64,000 nucleotides of DNA from Pseudomonadota bacterium (GCA_023423655.1 JAFAFE010000006.1:434001-498000); one strand, 5' to 3'; numbered from the stretch's first letter, positions 1 to 8,674 are shown. Translations and numbers: made by a program. The notes: generated by a model from the sequence alone, not told the origin.

Positions 1-1
1 C

Positions 2-280
2 CGCCTCCCCGGGGCCGGTGAAATCCGTTCCAATCTCGCGGTCGGCGGCTCTGCCGAAAAGGCCGACCTCACCGAACGCGAGCGCGAAATTTGCGCGGCG
101 ATGGGGCCGGAGCTTAAAAAGCGCGGGCTGGTGTTTGTCGGCATTGATGTGATCGGCGGGCAATGGCTCACCGAAATCAATGTGACCTCACCGACAGGCA
201 TCGTCGCGATCAGCGATTTTGACGGCACCAATATTGCCGGGATGATCTGGGACGCGGTAGAAAAACGGATTGCGGCCTAA
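2..280 (+). CDS. gshB: Glutathione synthetase, C-terminal part (cut by window start)
   Basis: This is the last 92 residues of an ATP-grasp ligase that joins gamma-glutamylcysteine and glycine in the cytosol, the second step of glutathione synthesis. The glycine-rich stretch GAGEIRSNLAVGG followed by GLVFVGIDVIGG and LTEINVTSPTG is the characteristic C-terminal part of bacterial GshB, with the metal- and ATP-binding E-x-N. The stop is TAA at 278-280. The 5' part lies outside the window. It converges on the GlpM-like gene, and the two stop regions overlap by a few bases. Confidence 0.93.
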   Translation, partial: RLPGAGEIRSNLAVGGSAEKADLTEREREICAAMGPELKKRGLVFVGIDVIGGQWLTEINVTSPTGIVAISDFDGTNIAGMIWDAVEKRIAA

Positions 281-606
281 ATAAATTTGGGCGCAAGGAA
301 GATCGCGAGTGCGGCCACTAGCCAGAAAGCAAGTCCGCCTAAAATAGCGACCCGATAGTCCAGCCTGTCGATGAGAAAATAGCAACCGACAAGGAAGATC
401 ACATAAGCGGGGATAGTCTTGAGACCAGCCATGCAGGCGGTTTTAAAGCCCCCCGCATCACCCTTTGCGCCGACCGCAAGCAGCGCGATAATCGCGAAGG
501 TCGGCGCGAGCGGGAGGATGCCCGGCAACACATTGCCGCGCTTTGACAGCCACACAATGAGCGCCGTCACAAGCCCGCCGAGCACGCCTTTCCACACTAT
601 ATCCAT
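277..606 (-). CDS. GlpM-like small membrane protein
   Basis: This is a 109-residue protein with about four hydrophobic segments (roughly residues 5-20, 30-48, 62-80 and 86-106), so it should sit in the inner membrane. The pattern LSKRGN..LPGILPLAPTFAIIAL resembles the GlpM family, whose founding member affects alginate production in Pseudomonas. Its biochemical role is unclear. It follows xerC on the same strand after 23 bp and is probably the last gene of hemW-xerC-glpM. The family assignment is by motif resemblance only. Confidence 0.7.
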   Translation of the reverse strand: MDIVWKGVLGGLVTALIVWLSKRGNVLPGILPLAPTFAIIALLAVGAKGDAGGFKTACMAGLKTIPAYVIFLVGCYFLIDRLDYRVAILGGLAFWLVAALAIFLAPKFI

Positions 607-629
607 AAGTGAATATCCATGATGGTCCC

Positions 630-1526
630 TTAACTTTCCGCACGCGGGTGGGCGTTGCGATAGACGTCGAGCAAATGGGCGGCATCAACCGCTGTATAGA
701 TTTGCGTCGAGGCTAGGCTCGCATGGCCGAGCAGTTCCTGCAAACTGCGTAAATCCGCGCCGCCTGCAAGCAGGTGCGTTGCAAAACTGTGACGCAGCGC
801 GTGGGGCGTGGTGCGCTCGGAGAGGCCCAGCCGACCACGCGCGCCTTGGACAGCGCGCCGCACCAAGGCAGGCGATAGCGCCCCGCCACGACGCCCCCGG
901 AACAGCGGCGCGCCCTTGTCCGGCGGATAGGGCGAGAGCGCAACATAGGTGTCAATCGCTTCGCGCACCTGCGGCAAAAGCGGGACAATCCGCGTTTTGT
1001 CGCGCTTGCCCGTGACCCGCAGCGTTTCGCCCAAGGGCAGCACATCGCCGCTAAGGCTCATCGCCTCACCGATGCGTAATCCTGCGCCATAGAGCAGCAT
1101 GAGGACCGCCCAATCGCGCGCGCCTTCCCACGCTTCGCGGCGGTTTTCCGCCACATCTTCGGCAAGCGCGACCACTTCGTCGGGCGACACAGGGCGCGGC
1201 ACGCCTTTGGTGACGCGCGGGCCTTTGACCAGCGGAACGGTCGCTTCCTTGCCGCCGACAAAGCGCAGAAAGGCGCGGATCGCCGACAATTCGCGCGCCG
1301 CCGACGCATTGCCCAGCCCCTCCCCGCGCCGTCGCGCAAGGAAAGCGCGCAAGGTCGCAGGGGTCAGCGCGCGCAACGCGTCTGCATCGACCGCCTGTCC
1401 TTCATAATCTGCGAGAAAGGCGCAGAAACGCTCGGCAGTCGTCACATAGGCGCGCACCGTATGGGCCGAGCGGCGCTGTTCGACTTCAAGGCTTTTTCGC
1501 CAGTTTTGGACCAGAAAATGCTGCAT
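630..1526 (-). CDS. xerC: Site-specific tyrosine recombinase XerC
   Basis: This 298-residue tyrosine recombinase, of normal XerC length, is expected to act with XerD at dif to resolve chromosome dimers. Residues 1-90 form the SAM-like DNA-binding domain. The catalytic set is visible: R151 in GAGLRIGEA, K174 in VTGKRDKTR, H242 and R245 in HALRHSFATH, H268 in LLGHAS and the nucleophile Y277 in STQIYT. The C-terminal NAHPRA ending fits XerC better than XerD. The start is an ATG at 1526 with a weak ribosome site, 15 bp after hemW, suggesting cotranscription. There are no mobile-element hallmarks nearby, so this is the housekeeping recombinase. Confidence 0.88.
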   Translation of the reverse strand: MQHFLVQNWRKSLEVEQRRSAHTVRAYVTTAERFCAFLADYEGQAVDADALRALTPATLRAFLARRRGEGLGNASAARELSAIRAFLRFVGGKEATVPLVKGPRVTKGVPRPVSPDEVVALAEDVAENRREAWEGARDWAVLMLLYGAGLRIGEAMSLSGDVLPLGETLRVTGKRDKTRIVPLLPQVREAIDTYVALSPYPPDKGAPLFRGRRGGALSPALVRRAVQGARGRLGLSERTTPHALRHSFATHLLAGGADLRSLQELLGHASLASTQIYTAVDAAHLLDVYRNAHPRAES

Positions 1527-1541
1527 TTTCGAAAGGCAAAT

Positions 1542-2774
1542 CTACGCCGCTCCCCCGTCCGAAACAAGGGTGTCGGAAAGGAGAGAGGAGGCGACGATTT
1601 GGGGGAGGATCGCGTCGAGCAATAACATCCCTGCTTCGGTCACGCGAATATGGCTGTTTTGTGCGGAAATTAAGCCGATTTTTTGCAATTTGCGCACCGC
1701 TTCTCCGTCGGTGAGTCGCGCTTCGTTTACGCCTGTAATCGCAGCGATGCGGGATAAATTTACCCCTTCTTTCAATCGCATACCCATGAGCAAGGCTTCT
1801 GCTGCGCGCGTCTCCGGCGACAGATACGATACCAATTTAATACCATTGCCATTACGCGCCATAGCGGACAGATAATTTTCAGGCTTTTTGTGCCGCTCGG
1901 TCGCCTCGCCCAAGCGCCGCCCGTGCGCGCCGGGGCCGACCCCGACATAATCGCCATAGCGCCAGTAAGTGAGATTGTGGCGGCTCTCCTCGCCCAGCCG
2001 CGCATGGTTGGAAATTTCATAGGCAGGCAGCCCCGCCGCTGCGGTCATCGCGCGCGTTGTTTCAAATAAATCCGCCGCCGCATCGCCATCGGGCAAGGTC
2101 AACGCACCTTTCGCCGCCAGCGCCGCAAAGCGCGTCCCCGGCTCGATGGTCAGTTGATAAAGCGACAAATGGCCGGTGCCGAACGCCAGCGCGCGCGCCA
2201 GCTCCGCCTCCCACGCCGCTACACTCTGCCCCGGCCGCGCATAAATAAGGTCGAAACTCACGCGCGCAAAATGGCGCTGCGCCACATCAAGCGCGGCCAA
2301 GCCTTCCTCAACCCCGTGCGCGCGGCCCAGAAAGGCCAGCACGTCATCATCGAGCGCTTGCAACCCCAAGGACACGCGGTTGACGCCTGCCGCCGCCAGA
2401 TCGGCAAAGCGCGCCGCTTCGACCGAGGAGGGGTTCGCCTCCAGCGTTATCTCCAAATCATCGGCGAGCCGCCAATGTTGCCCGACTGCTTCAATCAACG
2501 CCGCGACGGTCGCCGGATCCATTAAGGAAGGGGTGCCGCCACCGAAGAAAATCGACCCCACCATGCGCCCCGGCATAAGCGCCGACTCATAGGCCAAATC
2601 GGCCAGCAACGCCGTGCGCCATGCCATTTGGTCGACGCTATCGCGCACATGGCTGTTAAAGTCGCAGTAAGGACATTTTTTTACGCAAAAGGGCCAATGG
2701 ATATAGATGGCTAGCGGCGCATTAACTGCGTCGGTTAGAAGGCTGTTTATCTGCGGTTCATATTCTGGAAGCAT
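1542..2774 (-). CDS. hemW: Radical SAM heme chaperone HemW
   Basis: This 410-residue radical-SAM protein belongs to the HemW family, once annotated as oxygen-independent coproporphyrinogen oxidase and now regarded as a heme chaperone for respiratory enzymes. It has the cluster motif C30-x3-C34-x2-C37 within IHWPFCVKKCPYCDF, the SAM-binding GGGTPS and a C-terminal HemN-type domain. The ATG at 2774 is preferred because GAGAGG lies 7 bases upstream. An open frame continues further upstream but lacks family similarity. The start overlaps the start codon of the divergent CAP gene. hemW heads a run with xerC. Confidence 0.9.
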   Translation of the reverse strand: MLPEYEPQINSLLTDAVNAPLAIYIHWPFCVKKCPYCDFNSHVRDSVDQMAWRTALLADLAYESALMPGRMVGSIFFGGGTPSLMDPATVAALIEAVGQHWRLADDLEITLEANPSSVEAARFADLAAAGVNRVSLGLQALDDDVLAFLGRAHGVEEGLAALDVAQRHFARVSFDLIYARPGQSVAAWEAELARALAFGTGHLSLYQLTIEPGTRFAALAAKGALTLPDGDAAADLFETTRAMTAAAGLPAYEISNHARLGEESRHNLTYWRYGDYVGVGPGAHGRRLGEATERHKKPENYLSAMARNGNGIKLVSYLSPETRAAEALLMGMRLKEGVNLSRIAAITGVNEARLTDGEAVRKLQKIGLISAQNSHIRVTEAGMLLLDAILPQIVASSLLSDTLVSDGGAA

Positions 2775-3396
2775 GAACCAGCCTCTCAACCTTCTGCGCG
2801 CGCTGTCAATCGCCTTTGTGCCCGTGGCAGCTTTGACGAGCGCCAGCATCCTGGCCCCTGCCCCTGCCGACGCGCATGGCACGGGGGCCTTTCCCGACCG
2901 TCCGCAAGTGAGCCGGACCAGCTTCATCAAGGCGATGCTCGACAATCATAATGCCGAACGGATCCGCATGGGCCTCCCCGTCCTCGCATGGGATGAAGGC
3001 CTTGCACGCGATGCGACCGTATGGGCCGCCGAAATGGCCGAAACCGATAATTTCGACCATGATGAAGAATCGCAAGCGGCTGAAAATCAAGGCGAAAATT
3101 TGTGGATGGGCACGCGCGGTGCCTATAGCCTTGCCGAAATGGTCGATGGCTGGGTCGAAGAAGGCCAATATTATCAGACAGGCCGCGTCTTCCCCCAAGT
3201 GTCGCGCACCGGCAAATGGGAAGATGTGAGCCATTATACCCAAGTCATCTGGAAAGACACCCGCCATGTCGGCTGCGCATTGTCCAAAAACGCGCAGTGG
3301 GAATATCTGGTCTGCCGCTATGACCCCCCCGGCAATTATGAAGGCGAAATAGCCGAACGCGGCGGCGGCTCCGGCGTGCAAATGGCGGGATTGTGA
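2773..3396 (+). CDS. Secreted CAP-domain (SCP/PR-1-like) protein
   Basis: This 207-residue protein starts with a probable Sec signal peptide (hydrophobic residues 8-30, cleavage near APADAHG) and continues as a CAP domain. The domain shows HNAERIRMGLPVLAWDEGLA, the ENQGENLW signature, HYTQVIWKDTRHVGCA and YLVCRYDPPGNYEG. CAP proteins are extracytoplasmic and bind lipids or glycans; the role of bacterial members is mostly unknown. The ATG at 2773 puts the signal peptide at the N-terminus, but its SD-like GGAAG is only one base away. An alternative in-frame ATG at 2707 would add 22 residues before the hydrophobic core. Confidence 0.85.
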   Translation: MNQPLNLLRALSIAFVPVAALTSASILAPAPADAHGTGAFPDRPQVSRTSFIKAMLDNHNAERIRMGLPVLAWDEGLARDATVWAAEMAETDNFDHDEESQAAENQGENLWMGTRGAYSLAEMVDGWVEEGQYYQTGRVFPQVSRTGKWEDVSHYTQVIWKDTRHVGCALSKNAQWEYLVCRYDPPGNYEGEIAERGGGSGVQMAGL

Positions 3397-3461
3397 GGGA
3401 CGAAAGGCAAGCCCTTTCTGTTTAGCGCCGCACTACTACTGTATCTTTACCATCAACCCTC

Positions 3462-3576
3462 CGGTTCCCCCGCGTAGGCGGGGGTCCACGGCCGCCATAC
3501 CAGACTTCTAAGCAAGCTTAGCGCCGCCAAGGCGTTGCGCGCCGCGCTGTTCCCCCGACCGTGCGGGGGAACAGGG
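3462..3576. repeat. Dispersed palindromic element with CCCCCGC hairpins at both ends
   Basis: Two hairpins, CCCCCGC-GTAG-GCGGGGG near 3468-3485 and TTCCCCCG-N5-CGGGGGAA near 3549-3570, are arranged as inverted ends of a roughly 110-bp unit between two converging genes. The same layout recurs at 9319-9430, and a related variant at 44531-44625 and 51615-51709. This is a non-coding dispersed repeat typical of sphingomonad genomes. Confidence 0.7.
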
Positions 3577-3606
3577 GCTCTGAGGAAGGTGAGAGAGTGA
3601 CCTTCC

Positions 3607-4632
3607 TCAATGCGCCAAATTCAGGCGGATATGTTCGGGCGATAATGTCGCGAGCAGATGGGCGGCGTCGAACGCGGCGCCGGGGGACAGGACGCCGTGG
3701 CCATCATAATCGGCGGCGATGAGGCGTTTGGCGGCTTCGCACACCAAGGGTGCGGTAAAGTGGTAAAGGTCATGGCCATGCGCGCAGATCGAGCGGGTGA
3801 CGCCGCGCTTCTGGGCGATGACTTCGACCATGAATTGCTGGGAGGAACGGCCTGTTACCGGATTGACCACCGGCGGCGGCGTATCGGGGTTGCGAATATC
3901 CTGAAGCGCGATGTCCGACACATAGGTGTGGATTTCGGACGCGGGAATATGGTGCGCGATTAGCGGGATTTCGGACAAGGGCAAAGCAGTCACAAGCTGC
4001 GTCCCGAACGGCGCGGGGAAACGCCAGTCGCGCTGGTGCGGGGGCAGGAATTGCGGCACTTTTTGTCCGCAGCACATCACCTGACGCGGCACATTGATGG
4101 CGGCGGTGCGGCGCGTGCCGTGGGTCGGATGCCAGCTATCCAGCCCGATATAGGCCGTAATCGCATCGACCGTATCCCAATCGCCTGCCGCGGCGGTTGC
4201 GAGCAGATCGGTAAAACCGCCGAAAAAGCTGGCCCCCGGCATGACGACCACACCGGCCTTGCGTGCGGGCGCATCAAATTGCGCGAAACAGGCCTCGACG
4301 CTCGCCTGTTCGGAGGTCACATCGAGATAATGGCAGCCGAGCCGCAGCGCCGACTGGATAACTGGCTCTGCCGTATCCACAAACGGCCCTGCACAGTTGA
4401 TGATCGCGCCCGCGCCATAAAAAGCCGCATCAATCGCGGCTTCATGGTCCAGCGCGGCGTGGCGGATTTCAACCTCGTGCGCGCCAAAATCGGGAATGTT
4501 ACCGCGCGCGTCCCCGGTCGGCGGACGCACCACGGCTATCGGGTGGATATTCTGCCGCAACAATTCGGCAATTACAAAGCGTCCCGTATGGCCATTGGCC
4601 CCCAGAACCGCGATACTCTCCCGGCCATCCAT
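3607..4632 (-). CDS. Saccharopine dehydrogenase-like NAD(P)-binding oxidoreductase
   Basis: This 341-residue protein has an N-terminal Rossmann fold, IAVLGANGHTGRFV (residues 6-19), followed by the domain arrangement of the saccharopine dehydrogenase-like / trans-acting enoyl reductase family, with a CAGPF motif near residue 95. The substrate is unknown. The ATG at 4632 is chosen because GGAAG lies 8 bases upstream and the Rossmann motif follows at once; a longer frame to 4683 exists. It is divergent from a TetR regulator, with a palindromic operator between them, so it is probably that regulator's target. Confidence 0.75.
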   Translation of the reverse strand: MDGRESIAVLGANGHTGRFVIAELLRQNIHPIAVVRPPTGDARGNIPDFGAHEVEIRHAALDHEAAIDAAFYGAGAIINCAGPFVDTAEPVIQSALRLGCHYLDVTSEQASVEACFAQFDAPARKAGVVVMPGASFFGGFTDLLATAAAGDWDTVDAITAYIGLDSWHPTHGTRRTAAINVPRQVMCCGQKVPQFLPPHQRDWRFPAPFGTQLVTALPLSEIPLIAHHIPASEIHTYVSDIALQDIRNPDTPPPVVNPVTGRSSQQFMVEVIAQKRGVTRSICAHGHDLYHFTAPLVCEAAKRLIAADYDGHGVLSPGAAFDAAHLLATLSPEHIRLNLAH

Positions 4633-4782
4633 AATCCGAACTTCCACTTCCTTAATCGAAAGCCCCCGGTTGACATATGGCAAACGGGCAGCGCCGCTCA
4701 GGGAGAAAAATCCCGAGCATAATCGCTGCGCGAATGCGGCTTTAACAATGCAATATGGTCGAGGCTGTATCCCTGTTACGCT

Positions 4783-4796
4783 ACAGACCTGTCTGT
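4783..4796. promoter_or_regulatory. Perfect palindrome, probable TetR operator
   Basis: ACAGAC-CT-GTCTGT is a perfect 6+6 inverted repeat in the divergent intergenic region between the oxidoreductase (start 4632) and the TetR gene (start 4909). Position, symmetry and size suit a TetR-family operator able to control both genes. Binding is inferred. Confidence 0.6.
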
Positions 4797-4908
4797 TTTT
4801 TGATAGGTAACATCATGTATCGTGTCAAGTGCAACTATGTTATGCTGGCCGCGTACGGTCATTCCGGTTAGGGATTATTTCCGGAAATTTTGGTAACTTA
4901 ATTCGAAA

Positions 4909-5463
4909 ATGGATCTTCGAGAAAAAATTATGCAAACAGCGTCCGCGCTGTTTTACGAACGCGGTGTCCGTGCCGTGGGCGTCGATTTGCTCGTCGAAAA
5001 GGCCGGAGTCGCAAAGACCAGCCTGTATCGCCATTTCCATACCAAAGATGATCTGATTGCCGCCTATCTGGAGCGCGAAGACGCGGATTTCTGGCGTTTA
5101 TGGGATGAAGCTAGTGCCGCCCATCCGGACGATCCGCACGCCGAACTCGACGCGCATTTTCAATGGATTGGCGAACGGGTGCGCGCGCCGCACTATCGCG
5201 GATGCCCGCAAATCAATGTCGCGGTGGAGTTTCCCGAAGCCGGTCATCCGGCGCGAATCATCGCGTCCGCGCACAAGAAGGAAATGAAGCGCCGCCTTGT
5301 CGACCTTGCCCGCCGCATGGGAGTCGCGCGCGCCGAGGAGCTGGCGACGCAACTGGCGGTGCTGGTCAATGGCGCTTTTGTCAGTCCGCAAACGCTGGCG
5401 GGGATTGATGCGTCGCTGTTGTTGCAACGGGCGGGGCAAGCCTTGGTCGCAGCAGCGGGGTAA
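4909..5463 (+). CDS. TetR/AcrR family transcriptional regulator
   Basis: This 184-residue one-component regulator has an N-terminal TetR helix-turn-helix. Residues 1-50 read MDLREKIMQTASALFYERG, then VGVDLLVEKAGVAKTSLYRHF, the classic recognition-helix pattern. The C-terminal ligand-binding part contains a CPQINVAVEFPEAGHP segment seen in many TetR proteins of unknown ligand. It is divergent from the saccharopine dehydrogenase-like gene, which is the likely target together with itself. The ATG at 4909 has a weak SD; a second ATG at 4930 would trim the first helix. Confidence 0.88.
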   Translation: MDLREKIMQTASALFYERGVRAVGVDLLVEKAGVAKTSLYRHFHTKDDLIAAYLEREDADFWRLWDEASAAHPDDPHAELDAHFQWIGERVRAPHYRGCPQINVAVEFPEAGHPARIIASAHKKEMKRRLVDLARRMGVARAEELATQLAVLVNGAFVSPQTLAGIDASLLLQRAGQALVAAAG

Positions 5464-5534
5464 AGGCGCGGGGCCGGAGCAGCCACGCCCGCCATCGCCG
5501 ATTGTGCCAAGCCGAAAAGTCGCGCGCCCCAAAC

Positions 5535-5560
5535 TGTGCCCCCGCCTGCGCGGGGGCACA
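5535..5560. repeat. Solo perfect hairpin TGTGCCCCCGC-CTGC-GCGGGGGCACA
   Basis: An 11-bp perfect stem with a 4-base loop lies between the convergent TetR and thioesterase genes. The sequence matches the end hairpins of the CCCCCGC repeat family at 3462 and 9319, so it is either a solo or decayed copy. It could also act as a bidirectional transcription block, although it lacks a T-tract. Confidence 0.6.
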
Positions 5561-5579
5561 ATCGCGGCTTAGGCTATCG

Positions 5580-6377
5580 CTAAACCTGTCTCTCGCCATA
5601 GGCGCGGGGCTTGCCGTTGCAATCGACCGCGACCATGACAAATTCGGACTTGGCGGCGCAGCGCCTTGCCCCGCTCAGCAAATGTTCGGCCCATAATTCG
5701 ACCGCGACGCGCAGCGACGAGCGGCCCGTCATTTTGACGCGGGCGATAAGCTCGACCATCTGCCCTTGTTCGACCGGCGCGCGGAAATCGACACGCTCGG
5801 ACGCGGCCATCACCATCGTCGCGCGCGCATGGCGGGTGGCGGCGATAAACGCTGCTTTCCCCATCATTTTGAGCGCATCGCCGCCGAACAAAGTGCCATA
5901 ATGGTTGGTCTGGGGCGGGAACACCATATCGACCATATGGAGCATATCGCTTGCCGCCTCTATCCCCGGCGCCGCGTCGGTAAGGCGGGGGAAAGGCCGG
6001 TGCGGCGGCTCTGCCTTGACCGCAACCAGCGTGAACAGCCCGCGCGTGCAGAGCCGTCTTTCGCCGGTGAGCAAGCCTTCGGCGACCAAGGCCACCTCGA
6101 CATCGAGCGCGCGGCTGCCGACGCGCACCACCCGCCCGCTCGCTTCGATAAGCTCGCCCTTATGCGCGGGCGCGGCAAAGTCGATGCGGTCGGATGCGGC
6201 AGTCACAAAGGTCGCGCGGCCATGACGCGAGGCTGCAAGAAACGCGACCTTGTCCATATGCGCGAGCGCCTCGCCGCCAAACAGGGTGCCATGATGGTTG
6301 GTGTCGCCCGGAAACACCATATCGATGATCCGGACGACATTTTTGTCGAGGCTTGCGGCCGGGAGAGGTGCGCTCAC
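5580..6377 (-). CDS. Tandem hot-dog acyl-CoA thioesterase
   Basis: This 265-residue protein is made of two similar hot-dog domains, about residues 14-115 and 137-240. Each carries the acyl-CoA thioesterase signature: DMVFPGDTNHHGTLFGGEAL in the first half and DMVFPPQTNHYGTLFGGDAL in the second. The N-H-x-G-T-LFGG-[DE] core holds the catalytic Asp/Glu. The enzyme would hydrolyse acyl-CoAs in the cytosol. The GTG start at 6377 is chosen because the GTGA sequence overlaps the metE stop; a frame extending to 6491 lies inside metE and is unlikely to be translated. Coupling to metE is unusual, and no functional link is obvious. Confidence 0.85.
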   Translation of the reverse strand: MSAPLPAASLDKNVVRIIDMVFPGDTNHHGTLFGGEALAHMDKVAFLAASRHGRATFVTAASDRIDFAAPAHKGELIEASGRVVRVGSRALDVEVALVAEGLLTGERRLCTRGLFTLVAVKAEPPHRPFPRLTDAAPGIEAASDMLHMVDMVFPPQTNHYGTLFGGDALKMMGKAAFIAATRHARATMVMAASERVDFRAPVEQGQMVELIARVKMTGRSSLRVAVELWAEHLLSGARRCAAKSEFVMVAVDCNGKPRAYGERQV

Positions 6378-8674
6378 GCCGCCGCCCCTACACTTTCCCG
6401 CAAAGTGCGCGCGGCAGCGACCATCGCGTCGATGGCGGGTTTGACCTCGTCCCATTTGCGCGTTTTGAGGCCGCAATCGGGGTTCACCCAAAGCTGTTCC
6501 GCGCCAAGATGCTGGCGCGCCAGTTCCATCAGCCGCACCATTTCTTCGACCGTCGGCACGCGCGGGGCGTGGATGTCATAGACGCCGGGGCCGATCGCGC
6601 TCGGATAACGGTAAGCGGCAAAGCCTTCGAGCAATTCCATTTGCGAACGCGCGGTTTCTATCGAAATCACATCGGTATCCATCGCGCCGATGGACGGGAG
6701 GATATCGTTAAATTCCGAATAGCACATATGGGTATGGATTTGCGTCGCATCGCCGACGCCGGACGCGGACAGGCGGAAGCAATCAACCGCCCAGTCGAGA
6801 TAGGCTTGCCAGTCGCGGCGCTTGAGCGGCAGGCCTTCGCGCAGCGCCGCTTCGTCAATCTGGATGGCTTTGCAGCCTGCGGCCTCCAGGTCCGCCACCT
6901 CGTCGCGGATCGCGAGCGCAATCTGGCGGCACGAAGCTTCGCGCGGCTGGTCATCGCGCACGAACGACCAGTTGAGGATCGTCACCGGGCCGGTGAGCAT
7001 CCCCTTGACCGGCTTATCGGTCAGCGATTGGGCATAGCGCCACCACGCGACCGTCATCGGCGCGGGGCGCGATACGTCGCCATAAAGGATCGGCGGACGC
7101 ACACAGCGCGAGCCATAGCTTTGCACCCACGCATTGCTGGTGAAGGCAAAGCCCGACAGTTGCTCGCCAAAATATTGCACCATATCGTTGCGCTCAAACT
7201 CGCCATGCACCAGCATGTCGAGGCCCGCTTCCTCCTGCCAACGGATCGCGCGGCCGGTTTCTTCGCGCAGGAAAGCTTCATAGGCCGCCGCGTCGATATT
7301 GCCGCGCCCATGTTCGGCGCGCGCGCGGCGCACTTCACCGGTTTGCGGGAAGGAGCCGATGGTCGTGGTGGGATATGCGGGGAGCTTCAGCGCGTCGGCC
7401 TGCACCGCCATCCGGACGCCATAAGGCGAGCGGCGTTCGCGCATATCGGGCGTGATCGCGGCAACCCGCGCGGTGACGTCCGGATTATGGATGAGCGGCG
7501 AGACTTTGCGCTGTGCCGCTGCCGCGCTGGAGGCGGCCAAGGCATCGGCCACACTGTCGCGGCCTTCATTGAGCGCGCGTTTGAGGATCGCCAATTCCTC
7601 GATCTTCTGCACCGCAAAAGCGAGCCATTGCCGGACTTGCGGGTCAAGCTTGTTTTCGAGCGCCAGATCCACCGGCACATGGAGCAGCGAACAGGAGGGC
7701 GCTAGGATGATGTCGCGCTCTGCGGCCACCGGCTCCAACCGGTCGAGCAGGCTTGCCAGATCGCTGCGCCAGATATTGCGGCCATCAATCACGCCCAGCG
7801 ACAGGCACAGATTTTTAGGCGCAGCTTTAAGGAGCGCGTCCAGTTGCTCCGGCGCGCGCACCAGATCGACATGCAGTCCCGCCACCGGCAACGCCGCGGC
7901 AAAGCCTAAATTACTGTCTAGCCCGCCAAAATAGGTGGTGAGCATCAACTTCAACCCCTTGCGCGGCAATTTGGCATAAGCGCGGGTGAGCGCGCGGCGT
8001 TGCTGTTCGGTCAAGTCGGTGACCAGCACCGGCTCGTCTATCTGCACCCATTGCGCGCCCGCTTGTTCAAGGTGCGACAGGATAACGCCGTAAAGCCCCA
8101 GCACCTCGTCGAGAAAGTCGAAGGGATCGACCCCGCGCCCTTTGGCAAGGCTCAGCCATGTCACCGGACCAAGCAGCACCGGACGGGTTTCAAACCCTTG
8201 CGCCTTGGCCTCGCGATAATCTTCGACGACCTTCATATTGTTGAGCGTAAGCTTTTGCCCTGCGACCAGTTCGGGCACCATATAATGATAGTTGGTGTCA
8301 TACCATTTGGTCATTTCGCAGGCGGTGAGGCTGGTGTGGTGCGCGCATCCTCCCGCATCGCCGGTCGTGCCGCGCGCCATCGCGAAATAGGTGCCAAGCC
8401 CCGCCGCGCCTTCCTCTGCGCCATAGCGTTCCGGCACCGCGCCGAGCATCAGGCTGGTATCGAGCACATGGTCATAAAGCGAAAAATCGCCCGACGGGAG
8501 CCAATCCACGCCCAGCGCATTTTGCCGCGCCCAAGCGGCGGTGCGCAAACCGGCGGCCGCTTCGAGCAAGTCGGCTTGGGGCGTTTTGCCCGCCCAATAA
8601 TTTTCGAGCGCAAATTTCAACTCGCGGCGCGGGCCGATACGCGGGAAACCCAATGTAGCAATAGTGACAGTCAT
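6374..8674 (-). CDS. metE: Cobalamin-independent methionine synthase MetE
   Basis: This 766-residue enzyme transfers the methyl group of 5-methyltetrahydropteroyl-triglutamate to homocysteine without B12. It has the duplicated barrel arrangement. The N-terminal half starts MTVTIATLGFPRIGPRRELK. The C-terminal half has TIGSFPQTGEVRRAR, HGEFERNDMVQYF, the zinc-site HTHMCYSEF, and C in VNPDCGLKTR. The ATG at 8674 matches the family start; a TTG at 8683 would add three residues. A cobalamin riboswitch lies upstream, so B12 should switch it off in favour of MetH, which is also in this window. A symmetric operator shared with the metF-metH operon lies further upstream. Confidence 0.96.
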   Translation of the reverse strand: MTVTIATLGFPRIGPRRELKFALENYWAGKTPQADLLEAAAGLRTAAWARQNALGVDWLPSGDFSLYDHVLDTSLMLGAVPERYGAEEGAAGLGTYFAMARGTTGDAGGCAHHTSLTACEMTKWYDTNYHYMVPELVAGQKLTLNNMKVVEDYREAKAQGFETRPVLLGPVTWLSLAKGRGVDPFDFLDEVLGLYGVILSHLEQAGAQWVQIDEPVLVTDLTEQQRRALTRAYAKLPRKGLKLMLTTYFGGLDSNLGFAAALPVAGLHVDLVRAPEQLDALLKAAPKNLCLSLGVIDGRNIWRSDLASLLDRLEPVAAERDIILAPSCSLLHVPVDLALENKLDPQVRQWLAFAVQKIEELAILKRALNEGRDSVADALAASSAAAAQRKVSPLIHNPDVTARVAAITPDMRERRSPYGVRMAVQADALKLPAYPTTTIGSFPQTGEVRRARAEHGRGNIDAAAYEAFLREETGRAIRWQEEAGLDMLVHGEFERNDMVQYFGEQLSGFAFTSNAWVQSYGSRCVRPPILYGDVSRPAPMTVAWWRYAQSLTDKPVKGMLTGPVTILNWSFVRDDQPREASCRQIALAIRDEVADLEAAGCKAIQIDEAALREGLPLKRRDWQAYLDWAVDCFRLSASGVGDATQIHTHMCYSEFNDILPSIGAMDTDVISIETARSQMELLEGFAAYRYPSAIGPGVYDIHAPRVPTVEEMVRLMELARQHLGAEQLWVNPDCGLKTRKWDEVKPAIDAMVAAARTLRESVGAAA

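Noticed and set aside
630..1526. XerC as sign of an integrated element
   Set aside because: It has housekeeping XerC features and sits with hemW; no att-like repeats, phage genes or composition change nearby.
1542..2945. Longer hemW starting at 2945
   Set aside because: The extra 57 residues have no family similarity and lie antisense to the CAP signal peptide. ATG 2774 has a good ribosome site.
6353..7705. A 450-codon plus-strand open frame across metE
   Set aside because: Antisense of a conserved enzyme; no ribosome site and no domain; His/Arg-rich shadow composition.
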